This document shows, in pieces, positions 26,021 to 35,917 of a stretch of 64,000 nt of DNA. The first letter of the stretch is position 1. Each line of letters starts with the position of its first letter. Both the position numbers and the translations under genes were made by a program. The DNA comes from an uncultured Acidimicrobiales bacterium (GTDB lineage: Bacteria > Actinomycetota > Acidimicrobiia > Acidimicrobiales > SZUA-35): contig CALKTH010000003.1 of assembly GCA_937997485.1 (NCBI GenBank), forward strand, positions 17,963-81,962, in the 5' to 3' direction. Under the pieces are notes generated by a model. It did not search any database, was not told the origin of the DNA, and was given only the letters and a program-made list of their open reading frames with translations.

Positions 26021-26699
26021 TTCGATCGACCACGATCGAGGCCCACACATCCGGATCGTCTTGGTCGACGATCAAGAACTGGTCCGTACCGGGTTTCGGA
26101 TGATCCTGCAGACCGAGCCAGATCTCGAAGTGGTGGGGGAAGCCGCGGACGGCATCGACGCCATGCAGGTGATTGCGGAGACGCAACCCGATGTGGTGCT
26201 GATGGACGTTCGGATGCCCCGCCAAGACGGGGTAGAAACAACGGCTCTCGTCACCGGCGCCGACGGCCCGAAGGTCATCATTCTCACGACGTTCGATTTG
26301 GACGAGTACGTGTTCTCAGCGCTACTGGGCGGTGCCAGCGGCTTTCTCTTGAAGGACACACCCGCGGAGGATCTCGTCGATGCGATTCGTGTGGTCGCGT
26401 CCGGCGACGCGCTGCTTGCTCCGTCCGTCACTCGGCGTCTTATCGAGGAGTTTCAGTCAGGCAACGCCGGCTCGGTCACGCCAATGCCGGAGATGGCCGA
26501 GCTGACAGATCGCGAAACTGAGGTCCTCATCGAGATGGCAAAGGGCTGCTCGAACGCCGAAATCGGTGCGTCGCTGTATGTCAGCGAGACCACGGTCAAG
26601 ACGCATGTCGGTCGGGTTCTCATGAAGCTCGGCGTGCGGGATCGGGTGCAGGCCGTCGTCGCTGCATACAACTCTGGGCTGGTGCGGCCCGGGTCCTGA
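26013..26699 (+). CDS. NarL/LuxR-family response regulator, partner of the preceding kinase
   Basis: A 228-residue regulator. The receiver domain has the acidic pair DD (VLVDDQELV), phospho-acceptor Asp65 in VLMDVRMPR and a Lys in FLLKDTPAEDL, all intact. The C-terminal LuxR helix-turn-helix spans LTDRETEVLIEMAKGCSNAEIG to KLGVRDRVQAVV. ATG at 26013 overlaps the kinase gene by 8 bp, giving tight coupling. Its likely targets include the divergent region upstream of the kinase gene. Confidence 0.94.
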   Translation: MSDSIDHDRGPHIRIVLVDDQELVRTGFRMILQTEPDLEVVGEAADGIDAMQVIAETQPDVVLMDVRMPRQDGVETTALVTGADGPKVIILTTFDLDEYVFSALLGGASGFLLKDTPAEDLVDAIRVVASGDALLAPSVTRRLIEEFQSGNAGSVTPMPEMAELTDRETEVLIEMAKGCSNAEIGASLYVSETTVKTHVGRVLMKLGVRDRVQAVVAAYNSGLVRPGS

Positions 26700-26736
26700 G
26701 AGCGAGGCCAATCGCGGCTGTTCCTCCGTGTCGCCT

Positions 26737-27504
26737 TCAGCTCTGGCAGCCGGAGCACCAGTAGGTGCTGCGAACGTGTTCGCCCTGCACGATGCGCTGG
26801 ATCGGTGCGTTGCATCGATGACACGGCTCGCCCGCCTTGCCGTAGGCCGCCAGGCCGCCGGGGACACCCGGCACCGTGATGCGGACGCCTCCGCCCAGAT
26901 TGCGGCGCAGTAGATCATGCGAGGTCGCGACGAGGCGCTGGCGCTCATCTGCCGTCACACTCGCCACGGGGCGCAGGGGAGAGAGGCCCAACGCGTGCAA
27001 CACCTCGCTCTTGTAGACGTTGCCGACACCACAGCAGATTCGCTGATCCAGCATCGCCACACCGAGAGGCGTGGCCCCGGAAACAATCGAGAACCGGGCG
27101 GCGGCCTCGTTGAGATCCGGATTGGGCCCCGTCAGATCGGGGCCGAGGTGCTCCGGGCCCGCTCGATTCGCCGTGAGTTTCACGTGCGGGGCAGCGAAGC
27201 AAACGGCGATCCAATCGGCCTCGGTCTCGATCAGCGCTCGAACGGCGGCCTTGGACCGCTGCCAGCGCTCCCCCGAACGGTAGAGGTGCCAGCTGCCGGT
27301 CATCTTCATGTGTGTCTCGAGGGTGCGTCCGTCGCCGAAGTGCACGAGGAGATACTTGCCCTTGGCTTCAACCGCCTCGATCAACGTGCCCGGCTGGGGA
27401 CCAGGAACCGCAAGACGCGGGGCCGCGAACCGGCGCAGCGTCTGGCCTTCGAGTGCTGGTTTCATACGGCTGGCGGTCCGCCAGATGGTGTCGCCTTCAG
27501 GCAC
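26737..27504 (-). CDS. Fpg/Nei-family DNA glycosylase (Nei-like)
   Basis: A 255-residue base-excision repair enzyme that removes oxidised bases. Cleavage of the first Met exposes Pro2 followed by Glu3 (PEGDTIW), the catalytic N terminus of the family. The helix-two-turn-helix region (CCGVGNVYKSEVLHALGLSPLRP) and the C-terminal zinc finger (C-x2-C ... C-x2-C, CHRC and CSGC) are present. PEGDT rather than PELPE places it with endonuclease VIII-like Nei proteins of actinobacteria. The start is GTG at 27504. Only 32 bp separate it from the divergent GH13 gene. Confidence 0.93.
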   Translation of the reverse strand: MPEGDTIWRTASRMKPALEGQTLRRFAAPRLAVPGPQPGTLIEAVEAKGKYLLVHFGDGRTLETHMKMTGSWHLYRSGERWQRSKAAVRALIETEADWIAVCFAAPHVKLTANRAGPEHLGPDLTGPNPDLNEAAARFSIVSGATPLGVAMLDQRICCGVGNVYKSEVLHALGLSPLRPVASVTADERQRLVATSHDLLRRNLGGGVRITVPGVPGGLAAYGKAGEPCHRCNAPIQRIVQGEHVRSTYWCSGCQS

Positions 27505-27536
27505 TCGGTAAGTGTGCCCCCGATAGCGTCCTCGGG

Positions 27537-29234
27537 ATGACTCCGGCGACCAATGCCAGTTCCACCGAATCGACCGTCGACGGCGGTGACATGCTCGCCC
27601 CGTGGTGGCGTCGAGGCGTCGTCTACCAGGTGTATCCCCGCTCCTTCGCCGATGCGAACGGTGATGGAACGGGTGATGTGAACGGCCTCCGGGCCCGGCT
27701 CCCCTACCTGGCGGAGCTCGGCGTCGACGCCGTGTGGATCAACCCCTGGTACACCTCGCCCCTGAACGACGGGGGCTACGACGTCGCTGACTACCGCAAC
27801 ATCGAAGCCCGCTTCGGCTCGCTGGCCGACGCGGAAGCCATGATCAGCGAAGCGCATGAACTCGGCATTCGCGTGATCTGCGATCTCGTGCCGAACCACA
27901 CCTCCTCAGAACACGAGTGGTTCAAGGAAGCGTTGGCGGCAGAACCGGGCACGGCGTCGCGAGCTCGCTATCACTTCCGACCCGGCCGAGGTGAGAACGG
28001 CGACGAGCCACCGACCGACTGGACGAGTGTGTTCGGTGGCCCGTCCTGGACCCGCACGACCAACGTCGACGGAACCCCGGGAGATTGGTACCTCCATCTG
28101 TTCGACCCGACCCAGCCCGACATGAACTGGACGAACGCTGAGGTGCGAGCCGAGTTCGTTTCGATCCTCCGCTTCTGGCTGGACCGCGGCGTGGACGGAT
28201 TCCGCGTCGATGTCGCCCATGGGTTGGCCAAGGACATGTCGTTCCCGGATCTCGGCGAGGCGACCGGGGACATCCTCGTGTCCGAGCACAAGGACAACCA
28301 TCCGTATTGGGATCGTGACGACGTCCACCCGATCATTCGTGAATGGCGCGCCGTGCTCGACGAATACGAGGGCGACCGCATGATGGTGGCCGAGGCGTGG
28401 GTTCGCCCCGAGCGTCTCCCTCTCTACGTACGACCCGACGAGTACCACCAGTCCTTCGACTTCGACTTCCTCACCTGCGAGTGGAACGCCGACTCCTTCC
28501 GGAACACGATCGACACCTCCCTGGCGCAAGCCCGGCTCGTGAACTCGACGGTGACGTGGGTGCTCTCCAACCACGACGTTGTCCGCCACCCCACCCGCTA
28601 CGGGCTGCCGCAGGGCACGGACTGGCGGCGCTGGCTGCTCGATGGACCCCACGACATCCTGGACGCCGAGGCTGGCAAAGCTCGTGCCCGAGCCGTCATA
28701 TTGCTCGTCCTCGGCCTACCCGGCTCCTCGTATCTCTATCAGGGTGAGGAACTCGGCCTGCCTGAGGTGTGGGATCTCCCGCCCGAGGTGCTCGATGACC
28801 CGGTATGGACGCTCTCGGAAGGAACTCGCAAAGGCCGAGACGGCTGCCGAGTTCCCATTCCATGGACCGCTGACGGTGCGTCGTTCGGCTTTGTCGAAGG
28901 CGACACCGCAGCCGCTTGGCTGCCCATGCCCGCCTCCTTCGGGCCGCTGTCAGCTGAGGCCCAGGCTGGGGTCGAGGGTTCCTCGCTCGAGCTCTACCGC
29001 TCCGCCCTGGCCGTTCGCAAGATGCACTTCGCCGCTGATGAGGCCCTCACCTGGCTCGAGAGCCCCGACGGTGTCTTGGCCTTCCAGCGTGGTTCCGGTG
29101 CGCAGGTGTGGGTGAACGTTTCCGGCGGCACCGCTCCCCTCCCGGAGGGCGCCACACTCCTCGTCGCCTCCCACGCGGAAGTGGCCAAGAACGGTGCACT
29201 CGCCCCCAACCAGTCCGCCTGGATCCTCCCCTAA
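27537..29234 (+). CDS. GH13 alpha-glucosidase (oligo-1,6-glucosidase type)
   Basis: A 565-residue cytoplasmic glycoside hydrolase. The family 13 motifs are all present: DLVPNHTS, GFRVDVAHG with nucleophile Asp225, MVAEAWV with acid/base Glu286, and VLSNHD with Asp347. The N-terminal WWRRGVVYQVYPRSFADANGDGTGDVNG is characteristic of alpha-glucosidases and trehalose-linked relatives. It should release glucose from short alpha-glucans or disaccharides. ATG at 27537 is the longest start that does not enter the divergent gene. ATG at 27591 (MLAPWWRRG) is also possible. No sugar transporter is nearby. Confidence 0.94.
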   Translation: MTPATNASSTESTVDGGDMLAPWWRRGVVYQVYPRSFADANGDGTGDVNGLRARLPYLAELGVDAVWINPWYTSPLNDGGYDVADYRNIEARFGSLADAEAMISEAHELGIRVICDLVPNHTSSEHEWFKEALAAEPGTASRARYHFRPGRGENGDEPPTDWTSVFGGPSWTRTTNVDGTPGDWYLHLFDPTQPDMNWTNAEVRAEFVSILRFWLDRGVDGFRVDVAHGLAKDMSFPDLGEATGDILVSEHKDNHPYWDRDDVHPIIREWRAVLDEYEGDRMMVAEAWVRPERLPLYVRPDEYHQSFDFDFLTCEWNADSFRNTIDTSLAQARLVNSTVTWVLSNHDVVRHPTRYGLPQGTDWRRWLLDGPHDILDAEAGKARARAVILLVLGLPGSSYLYQGEELGLPEVWDLPPEVLDDPVWTLSEGTRKGRDGCRVPIPWTADGASFGFVEGDTAAAWLPMPASFGPLSAEAQAGVEGSSLELYRSALAVRKMHFAADEALTWLESPDGVLAFQRGSGAQVWVNVSGGTAPLPEGATLLVASHAEVAKNGALAPNQSAWILP

Positions 29235-29248
29235 CCCGGCCTCCACCC

Positions 29249-29320
29249 CTGTGGGTGCCTGACCCCCACCATCACTCCCCTGTGCCTGCTGTGGGTGCCT
29301 GACCCCCACCATCACTCCCC
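29249..29320. repeat. tandem doublet of a hairpin-forming 32-bp repeat
   Basis: Two identical 32-bp copies (29249-29280 and 29289-29320) sit 8 bp apart between the convergent GH13 and hypothetical genes. Each contains GTGGGTGCCTGACCCCCAC, which folds into a seven-pair stem with one mismatch and a five-base loop. Inverted, near-identical copies occur as another doublet at 46165-46221, again between convergent genes. This is a REP-like interspersed element that may double as a bidirectional terminator. Confidence 0.8.
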
Positions 29321-29321
29321 C

Positions 29322-29702
29322 TCAGGGGGAGAGCAGTTCGGCTAGCGCTTCAGGGTCGGCGACGCTGACCCAGAGCGCCGAATGATCCTTGAGCCCAATC
29401 ACGCGCCGCACCGGGTCGACGAAGCCGATGCAGAGGCCGAGTCGATGGTTCGTGCCCATCGTCAGCCCATCATCGGCGAAGCTCAGTCGGAGTCCGACCG
29501 CGGTGTACCAGCGATGGGGACCGGTGATGTCGGTGTGATCGACGTTGGACAGTGAGGTCGTGACCTTCGCCCATCCGAACGTGGCGACGAGCCGATCGTT
29601 CTCCACGTCGACGGTCACTCCGTGGCCGGCGCGGAGGCCCAGCGGCGCCAACACACCCAACCAGCGCCGATCGACGTCGTACGGAAAGAAGCGTTCGGTC
29701 AC
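29322..29702 (-). CDS. conserved-looking hypothetical protein
   Basis: A 126-residue soluble protein, not recognised. It has no signal peptide, membrane helix or cysteine pair. The composition is ordinary, with several beta-like stretches (VTVDVENDRLVATFGWAKVTTSL, AVGLRLSFADDGLTMGTNHRLGLCIGF), which supports a real folded protein. ATG at 29702 begins MTERFFPYDVDRRWLG. The gene converges on the GH13 gene and its 3' end overlaps a CCCCCTCAGGGGG hairpin. Confidence 0.6.
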   Translation of the reverse strand: MTERFFPYDVDRRWLGVLAPLGLRAGHGVTVDVENDRLVATFGWAKVTTSLSNVDHTDITGPHRWYTAVGLRLSFADDGLTMGTNHRLGLCIGFVDPVRRVIGLKDHSALWVSVADPEALAELLSP

Positions 29703-29820
29703 CGCACCTGTCTACACCCTTCGTCCCCAGGGATGAGGGGCCAATCATCATCAGGGTGGACGCCAATCTGTGTCAGTCGTCGTACCTTCTGATCACGCTC
29801 TCGTTGACCAAGGATTCGTG

Positions 29821-30585
29821 ATGACCGCAATTGACACACCCCCCGCCTCGATGCCCGCCGGTGCCCTCGCCGCCCACACCGATGGGGCCATCAAGGTCTA
29901 CGGCTCGGGCGACACCGAGGTTCACGCGCTCCGCCATGTGTCCGTTGGCTTCGGCAAAGGCCAGTTCACCGCCATCATGGGCCCGTCCGGATCCGGCAAG
30001 TCGACCCTGATGCAGTGCATGGCCGGCCTCGACCGTCTGTCTGGAGGCGAGGCCTACATCGGCGACACGCCACTCTCCAGCCTGAATGACAAGGCCCTCA
30101 CGCTGTTGCGCCGGGAGAAGATCGGCTTCATCTTCCAGGCCTTCAACCTGATCCCGACACTCACCGCCCGAGAAAACATCACACTGCCCCTCGATCTTGC
30201 TGGCGCCAAGGGCGACCAGGCTTGGATCGATGAGGTCATCGCCACCACGGGGCTGGCCGACCGGGCAACGCATCGGCCGAACGAGCTCTCCGGCGGTCAG
30301 CAACAGCGCGTGGCGGTCGCTCGAGCCCTGGCCAGTCGGCCGGAAATCATCTTCGGCGACGAGCCCACGGGCAACCTCGACTCCCGCACCGGCGCCGAGA
30401 TTCTGGACTTCATGCGCCGAGCTGTGCGTGAGCTGGGTCAAACCATCGTGATGGTCACCCACGACCCGGTTTCCGCCTCCTACTCCGACCGGGTGCTCTT
30501 CCTCGCCGATGGGCAGATCGTCGACGAGATGGCGGACCCAACGCCGGACTCCGTGTTCGACAAGATGAAGTCACTGGGCGACTGA
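29821..30585 (+). CDS. ABC transporter ATP-binding protein (MacB/LolD type)
   Basis: A 254-residue ATPase with Walker [10 protein letters not shown] (54-62), a Q-loop in [17 protein letters not shown], signature [15 protein letters not shown], Walker [13 protein letters not shown] and the H-loop in VTHD. It belongs to the group that drives FtsX/MacB-type mechanotransmission permeases. ATG at 29821 has AAGGA at the right distance; the frame is open to 29770 but that part is poorer. The stop is 9 bp before the first permease gene, so the three genes form one operon. Confidence 0.95.
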   Translation: MTAIDTPPASMPAGALAAHTDGAIKVYGSGDTEVHALRHVSVGFGKGQFTAIMGPSGSGKSTLMQCMAGLDRLSGGEAYIGDTPLSSLNDKALTLLRREKIGFIFQAFNLIPTLTARENITLPLDLAGAKGDQAWIDEVIATTGLADRATHRPNELSGGQQQRVAVARALASRPEIIFGDEPTGNLDSRTGAEILDFMRRAVRELGQTIVMVTHDPVSASYSDRVLFLADGQIVDEMADPTPDSVFDKMKSLGD

Positions 30586-30594
30586 GTCAACCAC

Positions 30595-33354
30595 ATGAGT
30601 CTCCTCAAACTTTCGCTCCGGAACATCCGGGCCAGCGTCGGCCGATTGATGCTGACCGCTCTCGCCATCACCGCCGGCGTCGGTTTCGTCGCTGGCTCCT
30701 TCATCCTCGCCGACAGCCTGTCGGACACGTTCTCTTCCATCTTCGAAAGCGCTGGCTCTCGCACCGACGCCACCGTGCAGTTGGCGGAACTCGCATTCGG
30801 CGAGGACGACCGAACGTTGTCGGACTCGATCATCGCTGAGCTCGAGGCCCTCGACGAGACTGCCGAGGTCCGTCCCACGGTCACGATCGACACCAACAGC
30901 AGCTTCCGCCCCTTCGTGGTGCTCGACGCTGAAGGTGAAGAGGTGATCCCTCAGGGGCCGCCGATCATCACCTTCTCCTGGGATGGCACCGAGATCGAGG
31001 ATCAGATCTCCCTGGTCGCCGGCACACCGCCGAACGGCATCGACGAGGTCGTGCTCGACTCGACCTACGCCGAGGCAGCCGGTGTGGAAGTTGGCCAGAC
31101 GGTCAATTTCGTCGGACCGGACGGACCGGCGAGCTTCACCCTCGTGGGCTTGGTGGAGTTTCCGGTCACGGGCGGCGCGTTCTTCGTGATCTTCGACTTC
31201 GACAGCGCCCAGGTGCTCTACGACAAGGTCGGACAGGTCGACACGGTTGAACTCGTCGCTGCCAGCGGCACCACACCAACTGAATTGATCGCTGCTGCCC
31301 AGAGCATCTTGCCTCCTGAGGCCGAGGTGATCGACTCCGAGCAGGCCATCGAAGAGGCGCAGTCCGGGTTCAACGACTTCATCGCCATCTTCCGCAACGT
31401 CCTGCTCGGCTTCGCTGGCATCGCGCTGTTCGTCAGTCTCTTCATCATCTACAACACGTTCGCCATTCTGGTGAGCCAGCGAATCCAGCAGATCGGCATG
31501 CTTCGAGCACTCGGTGCAACAGCAGGACAAATTCGCCTGTCGATCGTGATCGAGGCCGTCGTCATCGGTCTGATCAGCTCGCTCGTCGGCATCTTCGCCG
31601 GCGTTGGCGTGGCGACACTCATCAAGGCCGGATTCCAGGCCGCCGGGGGCTTCCCCGAAACAGGCACCGTCGTCACAACGAACACCATCATCATCTCCTT
31701 CGCCGTTGGAACGATCGCCACACTGTTCTCGGCGCTCGGCCCGGCCTTCTCCGCCAGCCGTGTCTCGCCCATTGCCGCGATGCGAAACGAGAAAGCGGGA
31801 GGGAGCAGTCAGAGGCGCCGTGTGCTCATCGGCTCGGTCGTCTTGGCACTGGGTTTGCTGCTCCTTGGCTTGGGCCTCTTCGGGAGCGGACTGGCGACCG
31901 CGACGCTCCTCTTCTATTTGGCCGTGGGCGCCATCCTCACTTTCGTGGGCGTCGCACTCCTCAGCGTTCTCTTCGCCGGACCGATCGTAAACTTCTTGGG
32001 CCGACCCGAGGTCTTGGGTAGCTCCCTCCTCGTGCTCGGTCTCGGATTGATCGCTCTCGTCGCCGCAGGCAGCGGCTTGCCCGACGGCATCGTCAGCACG
32101 GTCTCGTTCGTGATCAAGATGTTCGTCTCCGGAGTAGCCATCATCACCGGCTTGTCGATTCTGCTCTCCAAGAGCACCGGACGCTCCCTCGGCCTGGGCG
32201 GTTCAGCTGGCGGTCTGGAAGGACAACTGGCAAAGCAGAACGCCGCTCGCAACCCCCAGCGCACGGCCGCAACCGCCACGGCGCTCACCATCGGCATTGC
32301 CCTGGTCGCAACCGTCGGCACCGTCGGCGAATCGCTCAAGGCGAGCTTCTCGGAGAGCCTCGAGCGGGGCGTTCAAGCTGAACTCTTCATCTTCGACGAA
32401 GAAACGAACTCCGCATTCCCGGGCGAGCTAGCCGATCAGATCGCTGAGATCGAGGGCATCGAGAACCTCAGTCGGTTCCGCTTCAACGAAGTGCGCTTGG
32501 GCGTCGATGCAAACGGCGACGACGACATCGTCGACATCGCCGCCTTCGAGACCTCGACGGGCGAGTCCCTCATCAACTTCTCGGTCGTCGAAGGTTCCAT
32601 CACCGATGCCGGCGACTCCGGTGTGCTCGTCTTCACCGAGACCGCCGACGAGCGGGGCCTCTCCGTTGGCGACACGTTGGCCGTCGACTTCCCGGACGGG
32701 GAGAGCGAAGAGCTCACCGTGAGTGCCATCTTCGAAGACAATTCGGTGCTCAACAGCCCCATCGTCTTCGATCTCGCCATCTACGAGCGTCACGTCACCA
32801 ACGGCGATGACTTCTTCGTTGGCGCCACAGTGGCTGACAGCGCCGACTTCGAATCCGTCAAGGCGCAGGCCCAAGCCGTCGCTGCTGACTTCTCCGGCGT
32901 CTCCGCGCTGGACAACGACGAGTTCCGCGACGGGCAGACTGGGCAGATCGATGGGCTGATCACGCTGATCAACTTCATGCTCAGCTTCGCTCTCTTCGTT
33001 GCCTTCCTTGGAGTGATCAACACGATCGTGCTCTCCGTGATCGAGCGGACCAGGGAGATCGGTTTGCTCCGTGCTGTCGGTACAACCCGTCAGCAGATGA
33101 AGTCGATGATTCGGTGGGAAGCCGTGATCGTTTGTCTGTTCGGAGCCCTGCTGGGCATCATCCTTGGCGTCCTCTTCGCCTGGGCCGCCGTCACTGCGAT
33201 TCCGGACGACATCATCAGCACCCTGGCGCTGCCGTACGAGACCGTGGCCTTCGCCATCCTCGTCGCCGCCCTCGCCGGTGTTGTCGCCGCCTCGTTGCCC
33301 GCTCGTCGAGCCGCCCGGATGAACGTGCTCGAAGCCATCGCCACCAACAGCTGA
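30595..33354 (+). CDS. ABC transporter permease, double FtsX/MacB type (first)
   Basis: A 919-residue membrane protein. One N-terminal helix (about 16-38) is followed by an extracytoplasmic MacB_PCD domain (to about 260) and a three-helix FtsX block (about 265-390, with the coupling sequence LFIIYNTFAILVSQRIQQIGMLRALGAT). The middle segment holds several helices, then a second extracytoplasmic domain (about 550-760) and a C-terminal FtsX block (INTIVLSVIERTREIGLLRAVGTTR). Such permeases do not form a channel but move lipids, peptides or lipoproteins with mechanical force. Compared with its neighbour it has about 70 extra hydrophobic residues in the middle (GSSLLVLGLGLIALVAAGS and after). Confidence 0.93.
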   Translation: MSLLKLSLRNIRASVGRLMLTALAITAGVGFVAGSFILADSLSDTFSSIFESAGSRTDATVQLAELAFGEDDRTLSDSIIAELEALDETAEVRPTVTIDTNSSFRPFVVLDAEGEEVIPQGPPIITFSWDGTEIEDQISLVAGTPPNGIDEVVLDSTYAEAAGVEVGQTVNFVGPDGPASFTLVGLVEFPVTGGAFFVIFDFDSAQVLYDKVGQVDTVELVAASGTTPTELIAAAQSILPPEAEVIDSEQAIEEAQSGFNDFIAIFRNVLLGFAGIALFVSLFIIYNTFAILVSQRIQQIGMLRALGATAGQIRLSIVIEAVVIGLISSLVGIFAGVGVATLIKAGFQAAGGFPETGTVVTTNTIIISFAVGTIATLFSALGPAFSASRVSPIAAMRNEKAGGSSQRRRVLIGSVVLALGLLLLGLGLFGSGLATATLLFYLAVGAILTFVGVALLSVLFAGPIVNFLGRPEVLGSSLLVLGLGLIALVAAGSGLPDGIVSTVSFVIKMFVSGVAIITGLSILLSKSTGRSLGLGGSAGGLEGQLAKQNAARNPQRTAATATALTIGIALVATVGTVGESLKASFSESLERGVQAELFIFDEETNSAFPGELADQIAEIEGIENLSRFRFNEVRLGVDANGDDDIVDIAAFETSTGESLINFSVVEGSITDAGDSGVLVFTETADERGLSVGDTLAVDFPDGESEELTVSAIFEDNSVLNSPIVFDLAIYERHVTNGDDFFVGATVADSADFESVKAQAQAVAADFSGVSALDNDEFRDGQTGQIDGLITLINFMLSFALFVAFLGVINTIVLSVIERTREIGLLRAVGTTRQQMKSMIRWEAVIVCLFGALLGIILGVLFAWAAVTAIPDDIISTLALPYETVAFAILVAALAGVVAASLPARRAARMNVLEAIATNS

Positions 33355-33373
33355 GACAAGAGACGTAGCCATC

Positions 33374-35914
33374 ATGCAGAAGCTCATCCTTCGAGGCATC
33401 GCCGCAAACAAAGGTCGACTCGCTCTCACGGTGATCTCCATCGTGTTCGGGGTGGCATTCGTTTCCGGCTCGTTCGTGCTGGCCGACAGCTTGCGAACCG
33501 TGTTCGACAAGCTGAGCCAGGACATCGTCGCTCAGAGCGATGCCAGCGTTCGTGGCGTGGAGCCCGAGTTCCAGACCGGTGAATCCGAGACACGTTTCGA
33601 CGAGTCGGTCCTCGATCTCGTCAAGAATGTCGACGGTGTCGGCCTCTTCGAAGGCGGTATCGGAGCGTTCGAGCAGGTCTACACCACTGATGCAGACGGC
33701 GAGGTCGTGCGGCCGACGGGCCCGCCCGTGCTCACCTTCTCGTGGGCTGGTGAGAGTCCGCTCTCGCCGTTCGAGATCATCGAGGGCGCTGCGCCCACCG
33801 GCGAGGAGATCGCCATCGATACGGCGCAGGCGGAACGCGGTGGATTTGCCGTGGGCGACGAAGTTGAGGTGGCAACGGCAACGGGCGGCGAACTGGAGAG
33901 CTTCACGGTCAGTGGCTTGATCGAGTTCCCGACACCCGGCGCGTACTTCATCCTGTTCGATCTGCCAACGGCACAACGTGTCCTCGGCGCCGAAGGCAAG
34001 CTCGACTCGATCGTGCTGTCAGCCGGACCCGGCGTCGACAAAGAGGCCATGATCTCCAACGTGCAGGCGGTCCTCCCCGAGGGCGTCGAGGTTGTCGGGT
34101 CAGAGGTCGTTGTCAACGAGACGCAGGCCGAGTTCGGCGAGTTCATCGACATCTTCGGTTACATCCTGCTGGGCTTCGCTCTGGTCACCCTGTTCGTCAG
34201 CATCTTCATCATCTACAACACGTTCGCCATCCTCGTGAGTCAGCGAACTCGACAGCTCGGGTTGCTGCGGTGTCTCGGTGCGAGCGGTCCCCAGATTCGT
34301 TTCATGGTGCTGATCGAGGCCTTCGTCATCGGCATCATCGCCTCGCTCATTGGCCTGTTCGCCGGCTTCGGCGTCGCTGCAGGGCTCAAGTTCCTGCTGG
34401 CCCTGGGTGGCGGCGAGTTCCCGGACGGGCCGCTCGAACTGCAGCCCCGTACGATCTTCTGGGTCTTCGTGGTGGGCATCGTTGTCACGATGGTCTCGGC
34501 GCTGATCCCTGCCGTGAGGGCCTCCCGAATTGCGCCACTGGAAGCGCTGCGAGACGGTGCCGAGGTCGAACGCAGCATGCGATTCCGCCTCATCGCCGGA
34601 GCCGTCGTGTTGGTCCCCGGACTCATCTTGCTGATCCTCGGCTTCACCGGATCCGGTGGCAGCACCACCACGGTCTTGACCTTCCTGGGGTTCGGTTCAG
34701 TGCTCACGTTCGTCGGTGTATCGATGCTCAGCGCGCTCTTCGCCGGGGCAGCTGCGTCGTTCATCGGGCAACCCGCTGAAGCACTGCGGAACGTCGTCGG
34801 GCGGGTGGCACGAGACAACGCGAGCCGTAATCCCAAGCGCACGGCAGCAACTTCGACGTCGCTCATGATCGGCCTGGCGCTCATCACCGGCGTCACGGTG
34901 CTGGCCTCCTCAATCAAGGCCACGTTCAACGATCTGCTGGGCGACGCCATCAGCGCTGATCTCTTCATCTACGAGGAGAACCAGGGCCTCCGCTTCAGCG
35001 GTGTGCTGGCTGATGATCTCCAGGACCTTCCCGAGGTTGCCCAGGCCGCCGGCTATCTCGAGATGCAGGTCCGGGTGGGTGAAGACATCGTCAACGCCAC
35101 ATCGTTCGACACCGCGGCTGGCTCAACCATCGTGAACCTGGAGATTCTCGAGGGAACGATCGAGGTTGGTCCCGACGGCATTGCGGTCAGTGACGACACG
35201 GTCGAGTCGAGTTCACTCGATCTCAGCCTGGGTGACTCGATCGCCGTTGAATTCGAAGACGGCTTCGTCGCTGATCTCACTATCGAGGGCATCTTCGAGT
35301 CGAGTTCGCTCATCGAGGGCGACTGGGTGCTGGATCGTGGGCTCACACGGGAGCACACGAACGAAGACAGCATCGACTTCGTTGGCCTCACCTACACCGA
35401 GGGTTTCTCGAACGAAGAGGCTCGGGCCGCAGTTGAGAACGTGACCGGCGCCTTCCCTCAGCTCAGCGTGCAGGACAACACCGAGTTCCAGGATTCGATT
35501 GCCGGTCAGATCAACTCATTCCTGCTCCTGATCAACGGGCTGCTCGCGCTGTGTTTGGTGGTCGCCTTCTTCGGCATCGTCAACACGATGGCACTCTCGG
35601 TCCTCGAACGGACGAGGGAGATCGGCTTGCTCCGCGCCGTCGGCATGACTCGACGGCAGCTCCGTTCGTCGATCCGCTGGGAAGCCGTGATTGTGAGCAT
35701 CTTCGGCACGTTGCTTGGCATCGGCATGGGTGTTGTCCTGGCCTACGCCGGCATTGCCGCCATCCCCGAAGACTTCATCACCTCGACCGCAATCCCCTGG
35801 TTCAGCCTGGCGATCTACTTGGCGGCTGGAGCACTCCTCGGCGTCGCCGCTGCCGCGCTTCCCGCCCGACGAGCAGCCAACATGAACGTGCTCGAGGCGA
35901 TCGCCACAGCATAG
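33374..35914 (+). CDS. ABC transporter permease, double FtsX/MacB type (second)
   Basis: An 846-residue paralogue of the preceding permease with the same order of parts: N-terminal helix, MacB_PCD domain, FtsX block (FVSIFIIYNTFAILVSQRTRQLGLLRCLGAS), middle helices, a second extracytoplasmic domain and a final FtsX block (MALSVLERTREIGLLRAVGMTRRQLRSSIRWE). The shared sequence shows a tandem duplication. The pair probably works as a heterodimer with the single ATPase upstream. The gene starts 19 bp after the previous stop. The substrate is unknown. Confidence 0.93.
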   Translation: MQKLILRGIAANKGRLALTVISIVFGVAFVSGSFVLADSLRTVFDKLSQDIVAQSDASVRGVEPEFQTGESETRFDESVLDLVKNVDGVGLFEGGIGAFEQVYTTDADGEVVRPTGPPVLTFSWAGESPLSPFEIIEGAAPTGEEIAIDTAQAERGGFAVGDEVEVATATGGELESFTVSGLIEFPTPGAYFILFDLPTAQRVLGAEGKLDSIVLSAGPGVDKEAMISNVQAVLPEGVEVVGSEVVVNETQAEFGEFIDIFGYILLGFALVTLFVSIFIIYNTFAILVSQRTRQLGLLRCLGASGPQIRFMVLIEAFVIGIIASLIGLFAGFGVAAGLKFLLALGGGEFPDGPLELQPRTIFWVFVVGIVVTMVSALIPAVRASRIAPLEALRDGAEVERSMRFRLIAGAVVLVPGLILLILGFTGSGGSTTTVLTFLGFGSVLTFVGVSMLSALFAGAAASFIGQPAEALRNVVGRVARDNASRNPKRTAATSTSLMIGLALITGVTVLASSIKATFNDLLGDAISADLFIYEENQGLRFSGVLADDLQDLPEVAQAAGYLEMQVRVGEDIVNATSFDTAAGSTIVNLEILEGTIEVGPDGIAVSDDTVESSSLDLSLGDSIAVEFEDGFVADLTIEGIFESSSLIEGDWVLDRGLTREHTNEDSIDFVGLTYTEGFSNEEARAAVENVTGAFPQLSVQDNTEFQDSIAGQINSFLLLINGLLALCLVVAFFGIVNTMALSVLERTREIGLLRAVGMTRRQLRSSIRWEAVIVSIFGTLLGIGMGVVLAYAGIAAIPEDFITSTAIPWFSLAIYLAAGALLGVAAAALPARRAANMNVLEAIATA

Positions 35915-35917
35915 GCA

